64,000 bases of DNA from Echiichthys vipera. Its lineage: Eukaryota; Chordata; Actinopteri; Perciformes; Trachinidae. The stretch is taken from NCBI GenBank assembly GCA_963691815.1, contig OY829645.1:47198522-47262521 (forward strand), in the 5' to 3' direction. Both the position numbers and the translations under genes were made by a program. The notes beneath the pieces were generated by a model. That model had not been told where the DNA came from and made no database searches. It saw only the letters and a list, made by a program, of their open reading frames with translations. How positions within the stretch are numbered: the first letter of the stretch is position 1; the number at the start of each line of letters is the position of its first letter. Below are positions 23,861-34,284 of this stretch, piece after piece.

Positions 23861-24257
23861 GTGCTGTACCTGTGGAAGAGCTCCTTCCTTCCTTCCTTTG
23901 ACCGGCTGTATCAAAATCTATGAAAAGTTATGCACAGAAATAAACCTGTGAATGTTCTCATGTGTCCAGGTCGTCGTTATCCTCAAAGCAATTTCAGTCA
24001 AAAGCAACTGGACTTGGTTGTTTGTCTAGGGAGACGTTTCACCTCTCATCCAAGAGGCTTCATCAGGTCATGTACACATCTGACCAGGCTGGGACTGGAC
24101 CAGGACCAGGACCAGACTGGGACTGGTCCCAACGACGGTCGTTAAGACAAACATAAAAATACAACTGATGTTCTACCTGTGGAAGATCTCCTTCCTTCCT
24201 TCCTTCCTTCCTTTTACACGTCTATCAAAATCTATGAGAAGTTATGCACAGAAATGC
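23861..24257. repeat. duplicated CCTT block and left arm of a foldback repeat
   Basis: A block running from TACCTGTGGAAGA through CCTTCC repeats to TTATGCACAGAAAT occurs twice (about 23866-23942 and 24175-24255). Between the copies lies 23980-24127, which reads CCTCAAAGCAATTTCAGT, then GAGACGTTTCACCTCTCATC, then GGACCAGGACCAGG units. This is the reverse complement of the arm at 24532-24731. Confidence 0.7.
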
Positions 24258-24731
24258 AGCCTTGGACCAGGACCAGGCTGGGACTGGACCTGGACCAGGA
24301 CCTGGCTGGGACTGGACCAGGACCAGGACCAGGCTGGGACTGGTCCAACTAACTGGTGTGGAGATCCAGGTATTTAACCTCTCACAAGGCCGATGATGTC
24401 ACTGAAACCCTTTGTGCTCCAAGTGCCAACGACCGTCGTAAGAGTGGCAGTCGTTGGTGGGAAGTTGGTTTTGACTTCGTTAGTGCTCTATTGAGTCTTA
24501 ACAACAGTCGTTGGGACGTCCTGGGCCAGTCCCAGCCTGGTCTTGGTCCAGTCCCAGCCTGGTCCTGGTCCAGTCCCAGCCTGGTCTTGGTCCAGTCCCA
24601 GCCTGGTCCTGGTCCAGTCCCAGCCTGGTCAGATGCGTACATGAGCTGATGAAGCCTCTTGGATGAGAGGTGAAACGTCTTCCAAGACAAATAACCAAGT
24701 CCAGTTGCTTTGGACTGAAATTGCTTTGAGG
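24258..24731 (+). repeat. GGACCAGG minisatellite element with 14-bp flanking repeats
   Basis: Starts with GGACCAGGACCAGGCTGGGA units. A unique middle with repeats of CGTTGGGACGTC type follows, then CCAGTCCCAGCCTGGTC(C/T)TGGT units, CTGATGAAGCCTCTTGGATG and GACTGAAATTGCTTTGAGG. The 14-mer ATGCACAGAAATGC flanks it exactly on both sides (24244-24257, 24732-24745), consistent with a target duplication. Class unknown; a Penelope-like 3' end is one candidate. Confidence 0.6.
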
Positions 24732-24745
24732 ATGCACAGAAATGC

Positions 24746-24985
24746 GTACGCAAAAACCAGCTGACAGACTGCAGGACTGATCGATTGGTTTAGTACAGAC
24801 GGGAATTGAACCCTGCTCTCCTGGCTTAGTGTAAAGTCCAGTGTTTTATGAAAGCCACCGCCACAACCTGCCTCCTGAGACAGCAGCTCGCTGTCTTATA
24901 CCACGTCACTATGGAAAATCCTAGGGATTGACAGATATGGATTCTTTAGGGCAGATTCATCAACTTTAGCTGATGACCAATTTAA
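24746..24985. other. no confident feature
   Basis: Short spacer. The GAATTGAACCCTGCTCTCCTGG stretch at 24802-24823 resembles a degraded tRNA-type B box on the minus strand, but is too weak to call. Confidence 0.3.
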
Positions 24986-25542
24986 CCCTCCTGTTGCCCT
25001 CAAATTTCAATAACACCATTTATTCTAGGGGTCAATTTGACCGTTAAACACCTCGAAAATGATCATAATCAATGTGTGACTCAAGTGAAGTCGGGTACTT
25101 TATGTATTTATTTAACTAAATGAAAAATATCACTGATGTTAAACTGCATGGAGGGATTTCTGTGTGTGTGTTTTAAAGTAAGTCTGTTATTTTAAGTGCT
25201 ATTTTGTGTTATTTGTAACATCTGGAATGAAAGTAACGTCCGTTATCAACGACAGCAGCGTGAATTTGACCTCATATAATATTTGAATTGTAAAATAGAC
25301 GATAATAATAATAATGATTAAATCATCCAGATTATCAAACTGACCCAAAGGAACACCGATGCCACAAGTACATGTACGATAAGAACAATAAAAAACATAT
25401 ATAATCATGATAATTTTAGGTTTTTTATGAGTTGTCCCCATAAAATTAGGAAAAGTCATAAATATAAAGCAAAAAAAATGACATTATTTAGAGATGTTAG
25501 ACATTAAATGGGGTCAAATTGACCCTGAGGAGAACAGGAGGG
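24986..25542. mobile_element. piggyBac-type MITE, complete
   Basis: 557 bp between TTAA (24982-24985) and TTAA (25543-25546). It begins CCCTCCTGTTGCCCTCAAAT and ends GAGGAGAACAGGAGGG, the reverse orientation of 22150-22713. The reading of its minus strand (25199-25459) mirrors a frame in the other copies and is a by-product of the repeat. Confidence 0.85.
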
Positions 25543-25546
25543 TTAA

Positions 25547-25744
25547 TAAACCATTTATTTGACTTAAAAAAGGCGTCTCCAGCACGCCTGTCTGTAAATA
25601 CGATACAACACACCTAAAGAAACGCAAATATCAGCCGATATCATCATCCAACCGATGTATCAGTCTATCACTAGGTAATAAATATACGATAAATATGTTG
25701 AATACACACAAATTACTGTGCAGTACTTTGTTTTTTGTTTACTA
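25547..25744. other. no recognised feature
   Basis: Short AT-rich spacer. Confidence 0.4.
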
Positions 25745-26099
25745 CATTCATTCATCTTCAACCGCTTATCCCAGGGTCGGGGTCGCAGGGGGGGGCTGGA
25801 GCCTATCCCAGCTGACATCGGGCGTGAGGCGGGGTCCACCCTGGACAGGACGCCAGTCTATCACAGGACACATAGAGACGAACAGAGACAGACAACCATT
25901 CACACCTACGGGTGATTTAGAGTCATCAATGAACCGAACACCTGCACGTCTTTGGACTGTGGGAGGAAACCGGAGAACCCGGAGAAAACCCACGCAGACA
26001 CGGGGAAAACATGCAAACTCCACACAGAAGGGCCCCAGCCGGGGTTCAAACCAGGAACCTTCTCGCTGTGAGGCGACAGTGCTAACCACCACACCACTG
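25745..26099 (-). mobile_element. V-SINE-like SINE, near full length
   Basis: All parts are present on the minus strand: head with GTGGTGTGGTGGTTAGCACT, B-box region GGTTTGAACCCCGG, central domain, 3' domain and the tail GGATAAGCGGTTGAAGATGA followed by ATGAATG. It serves as the reference copy for the tail shared with the RTE-like LINE. Confidence 0.9.
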
Positions 26100-26922
26100 C
26101 AAACTGCATGAGAACAGCCTGGACAAACCTATCAACAAACGCAGGCACCTGTTACTGCAGCTGAGCCACACGCTGAGTATGTGTAAGGTTAATTGGAGGC
26201 TCAGAGGAGCTTCTTTTGTGCCCCCTTACACTGCTCTCCTCTTCACAATAGCACAGCACATTATTATATCACTGAGGTATACCTATTCTGTCAGTGTGAA
26301 GACACAGTCGAGTCCCTGACACCATTATCTGACACCAGTAACATTACAACATACAAAAAAAAAGCAATCAGACGCCAAGTAGTTTCATTACAACTAGAGA
26401 GTTTTAACGCTACAAACACTCGTGTCAGCCAAATAAGTGATGAGAGAGAGGAGAAGGTGACTCAATAGAGAGGAGAGAAATGCAAGAGACTGAAAGTGTG
26501 AAAGGGAGAAAGAGAGAAAGAGAGAGAGAGAGAGGGGGGAGTGAGAGTGGGCGAGAAGAGCAAAAGGGCAGAAGTGTGTGAGAGAATGAGACGGGTAGAC
26601 GGGCTGTCTGATTGCCATTTGGAGTCTGACAGGCGAGGAGAGAGAGAGAGAGAGAGAGAGACCCGACCGGGGTCACGTCACGATCTGTCTACCAAGTTAT
26701 ATCAATGTGCCAACTCAAGATGGACAGAAGGAGAGTTGGATGTATTAAGAGAAGTTAAAATTTTAACCTTTTATCCAAATGCATTAAAAACGTTTTCATG
26801 CACTTTAAATATAATGTTTCAAACTTTAACGATGAAGGGACAGAAATGGAAAGCGCGTTGCAAGAACAGTCTTTCTATATTCCCCTTAGATGCCTTACCT
26901 GACCTGGATTGTGTCCTAAATA
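26100..26922. other. no confident feature
   Basis: Contains AGAG-rich sequence at 26510-26535 and (GA)n at 26636-26661. The frame 26541-26948 runs into the hAT end and has no recognised domain. Confidence 0.4.
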
Positions 26923-27339
26923 CAGGGTTCATGCACCTTTTCCGATAAAATTCAAGCAATTTTCCAGCACCTTACAGTTGTGGTAATTTACATAGTTCTA
27001 GGAATACATATAGATATTGAAAATGATTATTTCCCCCCTATTGTTTTCATTAAAATCATGTTAAAAGTGATGGTATTACGCTTTAAACACCAAAAATGTT
27101 TTGTAAAACCCGAAGGATAAGAAGCTAAATTATATTTGTAATCTATAGCTATTTGTTGTGGATACAATTTCAAGTGTTTTCAAGCACTTTATCCAAAATT
27201 CAAGCACTTTTCAGACCTTGAAAACATCTCATCTCATCTCATCTTCATCTTCATCTTCATCCGCCTCCTTGAAAACCTTGAAAACACAACATTGCAATTC
27301 AAGCATTTTCAAGGATTTCAAGCACCCGTACGAACCCTG
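26923..27339. mobile_element. hAT-type MITE with an embedded LINE tail
   Basis: Ends CAGGGTTCATGCACCTTTTCC (26923 on) and GCACCCGTACGAACCCTG (to 27339) form hAT-like inverted repeats. The interior has the TTCAAGCACTTTTC/CCTTGAAAAC pattern typical of a widespread fish hAT MITE. The two 8-bp flanks (CCTAAATA and TTTATGAA) do not match, so the original duplication is lost or one end was rearranged. A 41-bp RTE tail interrupts it at 27226-27266. Confidence 0.7.
27226..27266 (-). mobile_element. 41-bp tail-only RTE-like insertion
   Basis: On the minus strand it reads AGGCGGATGAAGATGAAGAT then GATGAGATGAGAT: the extreme 3' end of the RTE-like LINE and its GATGA tail, nothing more. It is flanked by exact CCTTGAAAAC (27216-27225 and 27267-27276). 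Caveat: the host MITE is itself rich in CTTGAAAAC, so part of this duplication could be native. Confidence 0.65.
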
Positions 27340-27411
27340 TTTATGAAATACAGAGAGCTTGAACAGAATCAAGGAAGGCATGAGGAGAAAAATCCTACCG
27401 ATGGGCAGGGC
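27267..27411 (+). repeat. 145-bp direct repeat, left copy
   Basis: Holds the right end of the hAT MITE plus about 72 bp of its flank, ending in GATGGGCAGGGC. It matches 27948-28092 over the same 145-bp length with roughly eight to ten differences. The pair brackets an inverted RTE insertion. Confidence 0.8.
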
Positions 27412-27541
27412 GCCTCCCTAGGGAGGTGTTCCAGGCACGTCCAGCTGGGAGGAGGCCTCGGGGAAGACCCAGGACCAGGGGGAAAGATAAGATCTCCACA
27501 CTGGCCCGGGAACGCGTCAGGATCCCCCAGTTAGAGCTGGG
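27409..27541 (+). mobile_element. RTE-like LINE fragment, + arm of an inverted pair
   Basis: Internal segment GCGCCTCCCTAGGGAGGTGT through CCCAGTTAGAGCTGG in plus orientation, without a 3' tail. It is joined directly to an opposite-strand copy of the same LINE at about 27541. Confidence 0.8.
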
Positions 27542-27947
27542 GCAACAGCTTTAGCAGGGGACCCCAAACTTCCCTTTCCCGGGCCACATTAACCAGCTCT
27601 AACTGGGGGATCCTGAGGCGTTCCCAGGCCAGTGTGGAGATCTAATCTCTCCACCTGGTCCTGGGTCTTCCCCGAGGCCTCCTCCCAGCTGGACGTGCCT
27701 GGAACACCTCCCTAGGGAGGCGCCCAGGGTTCATCCTTACTAGATGATCCTGAACCACCTCAACTGGCTCCTTTCAACGCAAAGGAGCAGCGGCTCTACT
27801 CCGAGTTCCTCACGGATGCTGAACTTCTCCCCCTCTCTCTAAGGGAGACTCCAGCCCCCCTCCTGAGACAACCCATGTCGGTCGCTTGTACCCGCAAACT
27901 CGTTCTTTGGGTCCTGACCCAGCTTTCACGACGATAGGTCATGAAAA
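27542..27947 (-). mobile_element. RTE-like LINE fragment, - arm of an inverted pair
   Basis: From GGCAACAGCTTTAGCAGGGG to CCCAGCTTTCACGACGATAG. It lacks both the GATGA tail and the 5' parts. The portion 27585-27730 is complementary to the + arm, so the pair can form a hairpin of about 130 bp. Confidence 0.8.
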
Positions 27948-28092
27948 CCTTGAATACCTTGAAAACACAACATTGAAATTCAAGCATTTTCAAGGATTTC
28001 GAGCACCCGTACGAACCCTGTTTATGAAATACAGAGAGCTTGAACAGAATCGAGGAAGGCATGAGAAAAAAAATCCTACCGGTGGGCAGGGC
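27948..28092 (+). repeat. 145-bp direct repeat, right copy
   Basis: Second copy of 27267-27411. It starts CCTTGAATACCTTGAAAACA and ends GGTGGGCAGGGC, after which the sequence differs (AGGGTCCATGG). Confidence 0.8.
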
Positions 28093-28327
28093 AGGGTCCA
28101 TGGTGGGTTTTTCCCAGGAGTTGACTTGTTCCCAGGTAAATCCATTGGTTCCGAGAGAAACGCTGTACCCACAGCTGCTGTACGACTCTTCAAACGTACA
28201 ACCACCTGAATGAAGAGAGGAAGAAATGCATGCATTTAGAGATGGCACACATTTTCACTGAGCAACCAGTTTGAGATTTTGTTACTTCGACAACGCACCG
28301 TCAGAAACAAAGTAAGAGCATCTAGTG
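28093..28327. other. no recognised feature
   Basis: Spacer between the inverted RTE structure and an hAT element. A frame through 28093-28206 (ending AAVRLFKRTTT) resembles a LINE C-terminus in tone but is too short to call. Confidence 0.3.
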
Positions 28328-29851
28328 CAGGGGTGTCAAACTCGTGTCTGGCCCGTGGTGAAATTATATTTGGCCCACAAGATCATATCAAGGTTCTATG
28401 AGTATAAGGCACATCCACCGCTACTTTGCTGTTAACAAACATGAGCATCCATGCTACCAGTCTCTTCGGACACACTTAATCCACCCCTCCCCAAAAACGA
28501 CCCAAAGAAAGATGGAGAACAGGAGCTTTCAGCAGCGGTGGAAGGCAGATGATCTGTGTCTGAAGGTAAAGAGCTGTTTGTCTCGTCTGCAGAGCCACCG
28601 TGGCTGTAAGTGATGAGAAACGATGACTAAACGACTAAAACCGACGCAAAACACCACAAAAACGTGACGAAACGACTAAAAACTGACGCAAAACTCCACA
28701 TAAACAACTAAAAACAGATGAAAACACAACAAAAGCGTGACAAAACGACTAAAAACAGATGAAAACACCACAAAAAGATGACAAAAAGCCTAAAAACAGA
28801 TGCATAACACCACAAAAAAATGACAAAACGACTAAAAACAGATGCAAAACACTACAAAAACGTGATGAAATGACTAAAAACAGATGAAAACCAAAAAAAA
28901 AAAGCTGTTTGTCTCGTCTGCAGAGCCACCGTGGCTGTAAGTGATGAGAAACAATGACAAAACAACTCAAAACACCACGAAAACATGATGAAATGACTAA
29001 AGACAGACTAAAACACTACAAAAACATGACATAACCACTAAAAACAGATGCAAAACACCACAAAAACGACTAAAAACAGATGAAAACACCACTAAAACAT
29101 GATAAAATTACTAAAAACAGACGTAAAACACCACAAAAATGACTAAAAACAGACACAAAACATCACAAAAACGTCCAAAAGAAAGATGGAGGACAGGAGC
29201 TTTCAGCAGCGGTGGGAGGCAGATGATCTGTGTCTGAAGGTTAAGAGCTGTTTGTCTCGTCTGCAGAGCCACCGTGGCTGTAACTGATGAGAAACGATGA
29301 CAAAACGACTAAAAACAGATGAAAACACCACAAAAACGTGACAAAAAGACTAAAAACAGACGCAAAACACCACAAAAAGATGATGAAACGACTAAAATCA
29401 GACACAAAACACCACAAAAACGTGATAAAACGACTAAAAACAGATGAAAAACAACACAAAAACGTGGAAAAATGACTAAAAACAGATGAAAAACAACACA
29501 AAAACGTGGAAAAATGACTATAATCAGATGAAAACTCCACCAAAATGTGACAAAATTACTAAAAACAGACGCAACACCACAAAAACGACCCAAAGAAAGA
29601 TGGAGGACAGGAGCTTTCAGCAGATGATCTGTGTCTGAAGGTAAAGAGCTGTTTGTCACCGTGGCTGTAACCAAAGAATCAAACAGAAGAAACACCACGA
29701 CAAGAACAAGGAGCTGCACTGGAAAGGTTCAACGTTACACATCTGGAGAGAAGGAACACATGCACATTTGCAATCTTTAAAATTTTTTTTGTAGATATTG
29801 AGTTTGTCCCAGTAAATTTGCCCCACTGTGAATTTGAGTTTGACGCCCCTG
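28328..29851. mobile_element. hAT-type element with a tandem-array interior
   Basis: Ends CAGGGGTGTCAAACTCGTGT and the complement of GAGTTTGACGCCCCTG. The flanking 8-mers ATCTAGTG (28320-28327) and TTCTAGTG (29852-29859) match 7 of 8. A frame at 28498-28612 (KMENRSFQQRWKADDLCLK) may be a decayed remnant of a hAT transposase N-terminal region; this is tentative. Most of the interior is a higher-order tandem repeat described separately. Length is 1,524 bp. Confidence 0.75.
28504..29680. repeat. higher-order minisatellite inside the hAT
   Basis: Two nested levels. The short unit of about 42 bp is variations of ACGACTAAAAACAGATGAAA followed by ACACCACAAAAACGTGACAA, iterated about 20 times. A longer segment (AGATGGAGAACAGGAGCTTT through CTGCAGAGCCACCGTGGCTG) recurs near 28510, partly near 28903, near 29185 and in shortened form near 29600. 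Frames full of FLWCF/FSSVF on the minus strand are translations of the short unit. Confidence 0.85.
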
Positions 29852-29859
29852 TTCTAGTG

Positions 29860-30148
29860 CATCTGTTTAAAGTGCAACCACGAAATGTGGGGTGAGAGGA
29901 TCGTGTCTCATTGTTTTAATTAAAAAGACGTTCAGCAACCACACTCCCTCTTCCAAATACCTTACACGCGCTGTTATTTTTTGCACATCCAGCATCCATG
30001 CATTATTTTCTGTATGAGGTTAAATACTGGAGAGGCGGACGCCAGCAATACAAGAAAACAGATATATAGAAAGGGATTTACAGAGTGAAAATACACTGAA
30101 CGCTGATTTGTTCATTAAAATAATCAAAAGATAGGGTTTGGTCTTCAC
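29860..30148. other. no recognised feature
   Basis: AT-rich spacer. Confidence 0.4.
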
Positions 30149-30782
30149 ATCTCATCTCATCTTCAGCCTCTTATCCGGGTTCGGGTCGTGGGGGCAGCAG
30201 CTTTAGCAGGGGACCCCAAACTTCCCTTTCCCGGGCCACATTAACCAGCTCTAACTGGGGGATCCTGAGGCGTTCCCAGGCCAGTGTGGAGATCTAATCT
30301 CTCCACCTGGTCCTGGGTCTTCCCCGAGGCCTCCTCCCAGCTGGACGTGCCTGGAACACCTCCCTAGGGAGGCGCCCAGGGTTCATCCTTACCAGATGAT
30401 CCTGAACCACCTCAACTGGCTCCTTTCAACGCAAAGGAGCAGCGGCTCTACTCCGAGTTCCTCACGGATGCTGAACTTCTCCCCCTCTCTCTAAGGGAGA
30501 CTCCAGCCCCCCTCCTGAGGAAACACATTTCGGCCGCTTGTACCCGCGACCTGGTTCTTTGGGTCCTGACCCAGCTTTCATGACCACAGGTGAGGGTAGG
30601 AACCAAGATTGACCAGTAGATCGAGAGCATTGCCTTCCTCAGCTCTCTTTTCGTCACAACGGTGCAGTAGAGCGACTGCAGCACCGCCCCTGCTGCTCCG
30701 ATTCTCCGGCCAAACTCACGCTCCATCGTCCCCTCACTTGTGAACAAGATCCCGAGGGACTTGAACTCCTTCACTTGGGGTC
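30149..30782 (-). mobile_element. RTE-like LINE, 5'-truncated copy
   Basis: Same segment as 112-782. On the minus strand the coding part (30448-30774) starts MKEFKSLGILFTSEGTMERE and reaches SASVRNSE before a stop. The tail is CATCTCATCTCAT at 30148-30160. No clear target duplication was found. Confidence 0.8.
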
Positions 30783-31179
30783 AGGACTCTTTACAACCGC
30801 TGTTATTCCCCAGATTTGTGATTAAGTTCTACCCCCCTTGCATGTTTTAAAATCACTTCAATAGGTTTTCTATGAAGTTTTTGATAAACGGAGCTTTAAT
30901 AAGCTGCACGGGGTTCGTTAAAAAATGTTATACTAATTAAGTTATTAGCATGAATTTGAAAGAGCCAGTGCAAGACAGACACTGTCTCTGTTTATCAGAG
31001 AAAGGAGCAGAGAGGGAGAGAAAGAGCGAGCACGCCTTTAAATATGAGAGACAGAGTGAGGGGTAGATGAAGAGAACGCTTTGTGTGTCAACATGATTAA
31101 GTCAGAGTATCATCGTTATTTCATGGCCCGGATAAGACACATTTTCCACCGCATTAGCCTTCTCCGGTAGCCTGGAGCT

Positions 31180-31231
<52 letters not shown>

Positions 31232-31581
31232 CTGCGCTTCCCTAATTAGACATATGCATTGACACACAACCATTTTAATTTGTTTTGAAGCATTCGAAGC
31301 ATTTGAAATGGCGTAACATCATTGCTTTTTTCATGACATCACTTACTGCCTCCTCTTTTTTCTATCTGCCTTCTTGTTGGTGACATCTCCACAGAGCGCA
31401 TTTGTCAGTTTAAACGTCATCAAAACAACCAAATTCACCCGTAACACACTCTTAAGTGCACTTGAGGTGCTTCACAGTACTAGAAACTTGCTGAAAAAGA
31501 TGTAAATTAAGACAATTCTGAGCGGCATTCGGCAAAAATTTGAAGACTTTTTCAAACTGAACAACTTTCGGATGGACTGCA
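30783..31581. other. unannotated except a (CA)24 tract
   Basis: Contains (CA)n at 31183-31231; otherwise AT-rich with no recognised feature. Confidence 0.6.
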
Positions 31582-31883
31582 GTAAATGGACTTGTACTCA
31601 TATAGCTCCTTTCTAGTCTTCTGACTACTCAAGGCGCTTCACAGTGTCTGTCACATTCACCCATTCACACAGATGGCAGTGGACATCTACAGACCATCTA
31701 ATTTGATCTAACCTTTCACACCTCATTTACACACCCATGCGCAGCACGAGGAGCAATTCGGGGTTCTGTGTCTTGCCCAAGGACTCTTCGACATGTGGGG
31801 GGGGGGGGGGGGGGGGATGGGGATCGAACCACCAATCTCTCGAACAGTGGACGACCCACTCTGCCACCAAGCCACAGCCGCCC
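31582..31883 (-). mobile_element. tRNA-derived fish SINE (second family)
   Basis: On the minus strand it starts GGGCGGCTGTGGCTTGGTGG (A-box region) and has GGTTCGATCCCC as the B box. The body includes CTTGGGCAAGACAC and GTGTGAATGGGTGAATG, and it ends near AGTACAAGTCCATTTACTGC. This is a different SINE from the V-SINE-like family. A run of 20 C (20 G on the plus strand, 31797-31816) sits just after the B box and has expanded within the element. Confidence 0.75.
31797..31816 (+). repeat. G20 homopolymer
   Basis: Twenty consecutive G inside the SINE at 31582-31883. Confidence 0.95.
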
Positions 31884-32329
31884 TGAAACCTGGTACTGAC
31901 ATTCATGGTTCACATACATAAGAGCCGTTTACCAGTTGCATGTTTGTTTAATATTTGGTGTTACTTCATTCCTGTACGTTTCTACCACCATTTGTTTGTT
32001 TGTTTGTTTGTTGCATTTATTCCGAATATTTCTCCAAAAAAATAATACACACGTGTATATACACAAATGCACATACATATCTACAAGTTAATCGCATTCA
32101 TCATGAAATAAAATATTCGAAAAGGAGAAGAAGTTAAACTTATAAACTCCCACCCCCCCTGATCCTTCTTTATAACTTAGTACAGAAATAGAAATGAGCT
32201 TCCTAGCCCAACAGATTTCTTATATAAAAAAATAATAAATAAATAAATAAAACAGAAAACGCTTTGCCGAGTGCTAAGCAAAAAAAAACTCCTCAACGCA
32301 CAATAAAGTAACACACATATAGCTGTTGA
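31884..32329. other. no recognised feature
   Basis: Includes (TTTG)n near 31991-32012 and (AAAT)n near 32228-32252; otherwise AT-rich and single-copy. Confidence 0.45.
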
Positions 32330-32386
32330 GGCTTTTGAGACATTTGGAGGTTTTTAGGTGCAACTTATAGTGCGGAAAATACGGTA
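32330..32386. mobile_element. pogo-type element, right-end fragment
   Basis: Only GCTTTTGAGACATTTGGAGG through CAACTTATAGTGCGGAAAAT to ACGGTA, the right terminus of the 10 kb family. No left end was found. Confidence 0.8.
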
Positions 32387-33651
32387 CTATACATCCCTGG
32401 CTGAATCGGTGGTGACTGCATTCAATGGAAAAGTGTCAAAAAAGCCGCATTTGTGTTTTTCAGCCTGGTTGTAATCCAGGTGGAAAGTGTACAGACACTG
32501 AGGGCCACTGCCTCACTTCATTTACTGGACTCAAATGTGTGTTTGCCAGCTTCCTGTTACAGATATCAACCCACTTCCTGATCTGCATCACTTTGTAGTG
32601 CTATTACAGAGCAGCTACCGTATGAGATCCAGTCTGAAAATCACAAAAGTGCTAAAATATTCACAGCCTTCATTAGATGGATGGGTCCAACAAACACAGG
32701 GCTTTTACGGAGGTTACCGCTGTTTGTGTACCATGTGAAGTCCATGTTCATTTATTTTAACTTACATACATAAGGTTAAGTTATGCTAGCGACGTCGTTA
32801 CGCTATGTAGTTACACCAAGTACCGACTTTAATCTAAATCATGATCTTGGCTAGGGTTATAACGGAAAATACGGTAAATAAGCGCCCCCCCTAGATGGTA
32901 CGCATGCCCCCGTTGAGTTACCTAATACCTGAACATCATAGTATAGCTGATACTTTCAAATTTGTCCAACCAACAAAATGCATCCAGAAGCACTCGAAGG
33001 CCAAACTTAGGCTTAGACTTAGAAAGTGAGGGTGCCTCAGTATCATCCGCCCATCACTATGTGTTTAAAATAAGTTATACATTGAGAAAATTTGTGAAAA
33101 CTATTGAGTTTATCTTGAGTTGTAACTAAATAAATCATTACTTTGGACTGTGGTTTAAGCCTCTTGCGTCTGCCTCCTACAGTACGTTCCCAGCCCCTCT
33201 GGCCACACAGTAATGCATATTAACATACCGTACGCCCTGAAATGTTAAATGCAAGAAATGTATGGTATAAGTTTTCGTTATGCCTCTTCAAGCAACACTT
33301 ACATCAACTGGGAAATAAAAAAAGAAAACTCCTCCGCCTTATCTGTAGTCTGTTTGAAAAACAACCTCCAGCGGTGAAAGATGTGAAAAACACATTTTTT
33401 CTTAAAGATATGAAAATAGCTGTTATGAATTAATCAATACTGAGATAATTAGCCTTTATCGCCCCCTCATTGTTCAGTGATCTCATTAGAAATGAAAAGA
33501 AATCAAAGTGATCTCATTAGAACATAGTTATAAACAGGGAGGGAGGGGGACTGTGGGGGATCTGGCATCAATATTCAGTATCAGATCTGCAATTTTAAGA
33601 CCACTATCAGGGGATGAGAAGGAGAAGTAGCTCACAGCAGTAGGCGGCAAG

Positions 33652-33654
<3 letters not shown>
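32387..33654. other. no confident feature
   Basis: A pogo-like terminus motif GGAAAATACGGTAAATAAGC occurs alone at 32865-32884. No partner was found, so it is not called as an element. Confidence 0.35.
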
Positions 33655-33708
<54 letters not shown>

Positions 33709-33873
33709 ATGCCCCTGATCTAGTTTTGAAAATCAGTACGACACCTCCCCTCCCTGCGTCTCATTGACACAAACACACAAACATAATTACACACACGTGT
33801 TCTGTGTCAGATTATTTGCATAATGAAAATATAACACTGCTCCTCTGGTTTGATCAGGAATGCGGATAAGAGC

Positions 33874-33910
<37 letters not shown>

Positions 33911-34039
33911 TGAGACACTGTCTTTTCATGGAGTCAGGACAGTGTATGAGTATCAACAATAAAGTATCAGTATATCATCCGCTATTTCCTTAGTAAAGCA
34001 GACTGTGTGTGCTTTATGTGCGTGTGTGTGTTTGTGTGT

Positions 34040-34100
<61 letters not shown>

Positions 34101-34247
34101 AGACTGTCTTTTCATGGAGTCAGGACAGTGTATGAGTATCAACCATAAAGTATCAGTAAATCACCCGCTATGTCCTTAGTAAAGCAGACTGTGTGTGTGC
34201 TTTATGTGCGTGTGTGTGTGTGTGTCTGTGTGTGTGTGTGTGTGTGG

Positions 34248-34283
<36 letters not shown>

Positions 34284-34284
34284 G
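33655..34284. repeat. GT-rich array with a duplicated unique segment
   Basis: (GT)n tracts at 33655-33706, 33877-33906, 34030-34090 and 34205-34284 surround two copies of a segment of about 114 bp (33911-34024 and 34099-34212). That segment starts TGAGAC...CTGTCTTTTCATGGAG and ends AAAGCAGACTGTGTGTG. The copies differ by a 2-bp deletion and a few substitutions. Confidence 0.85.

Noticed and set aside
29241..29719. Minus-strand frames rich in FLWCF and FSSVF resembling membrane segments
   Set aside because: They are translations of a tandem repeat of about 42 bp inside an hAT element.
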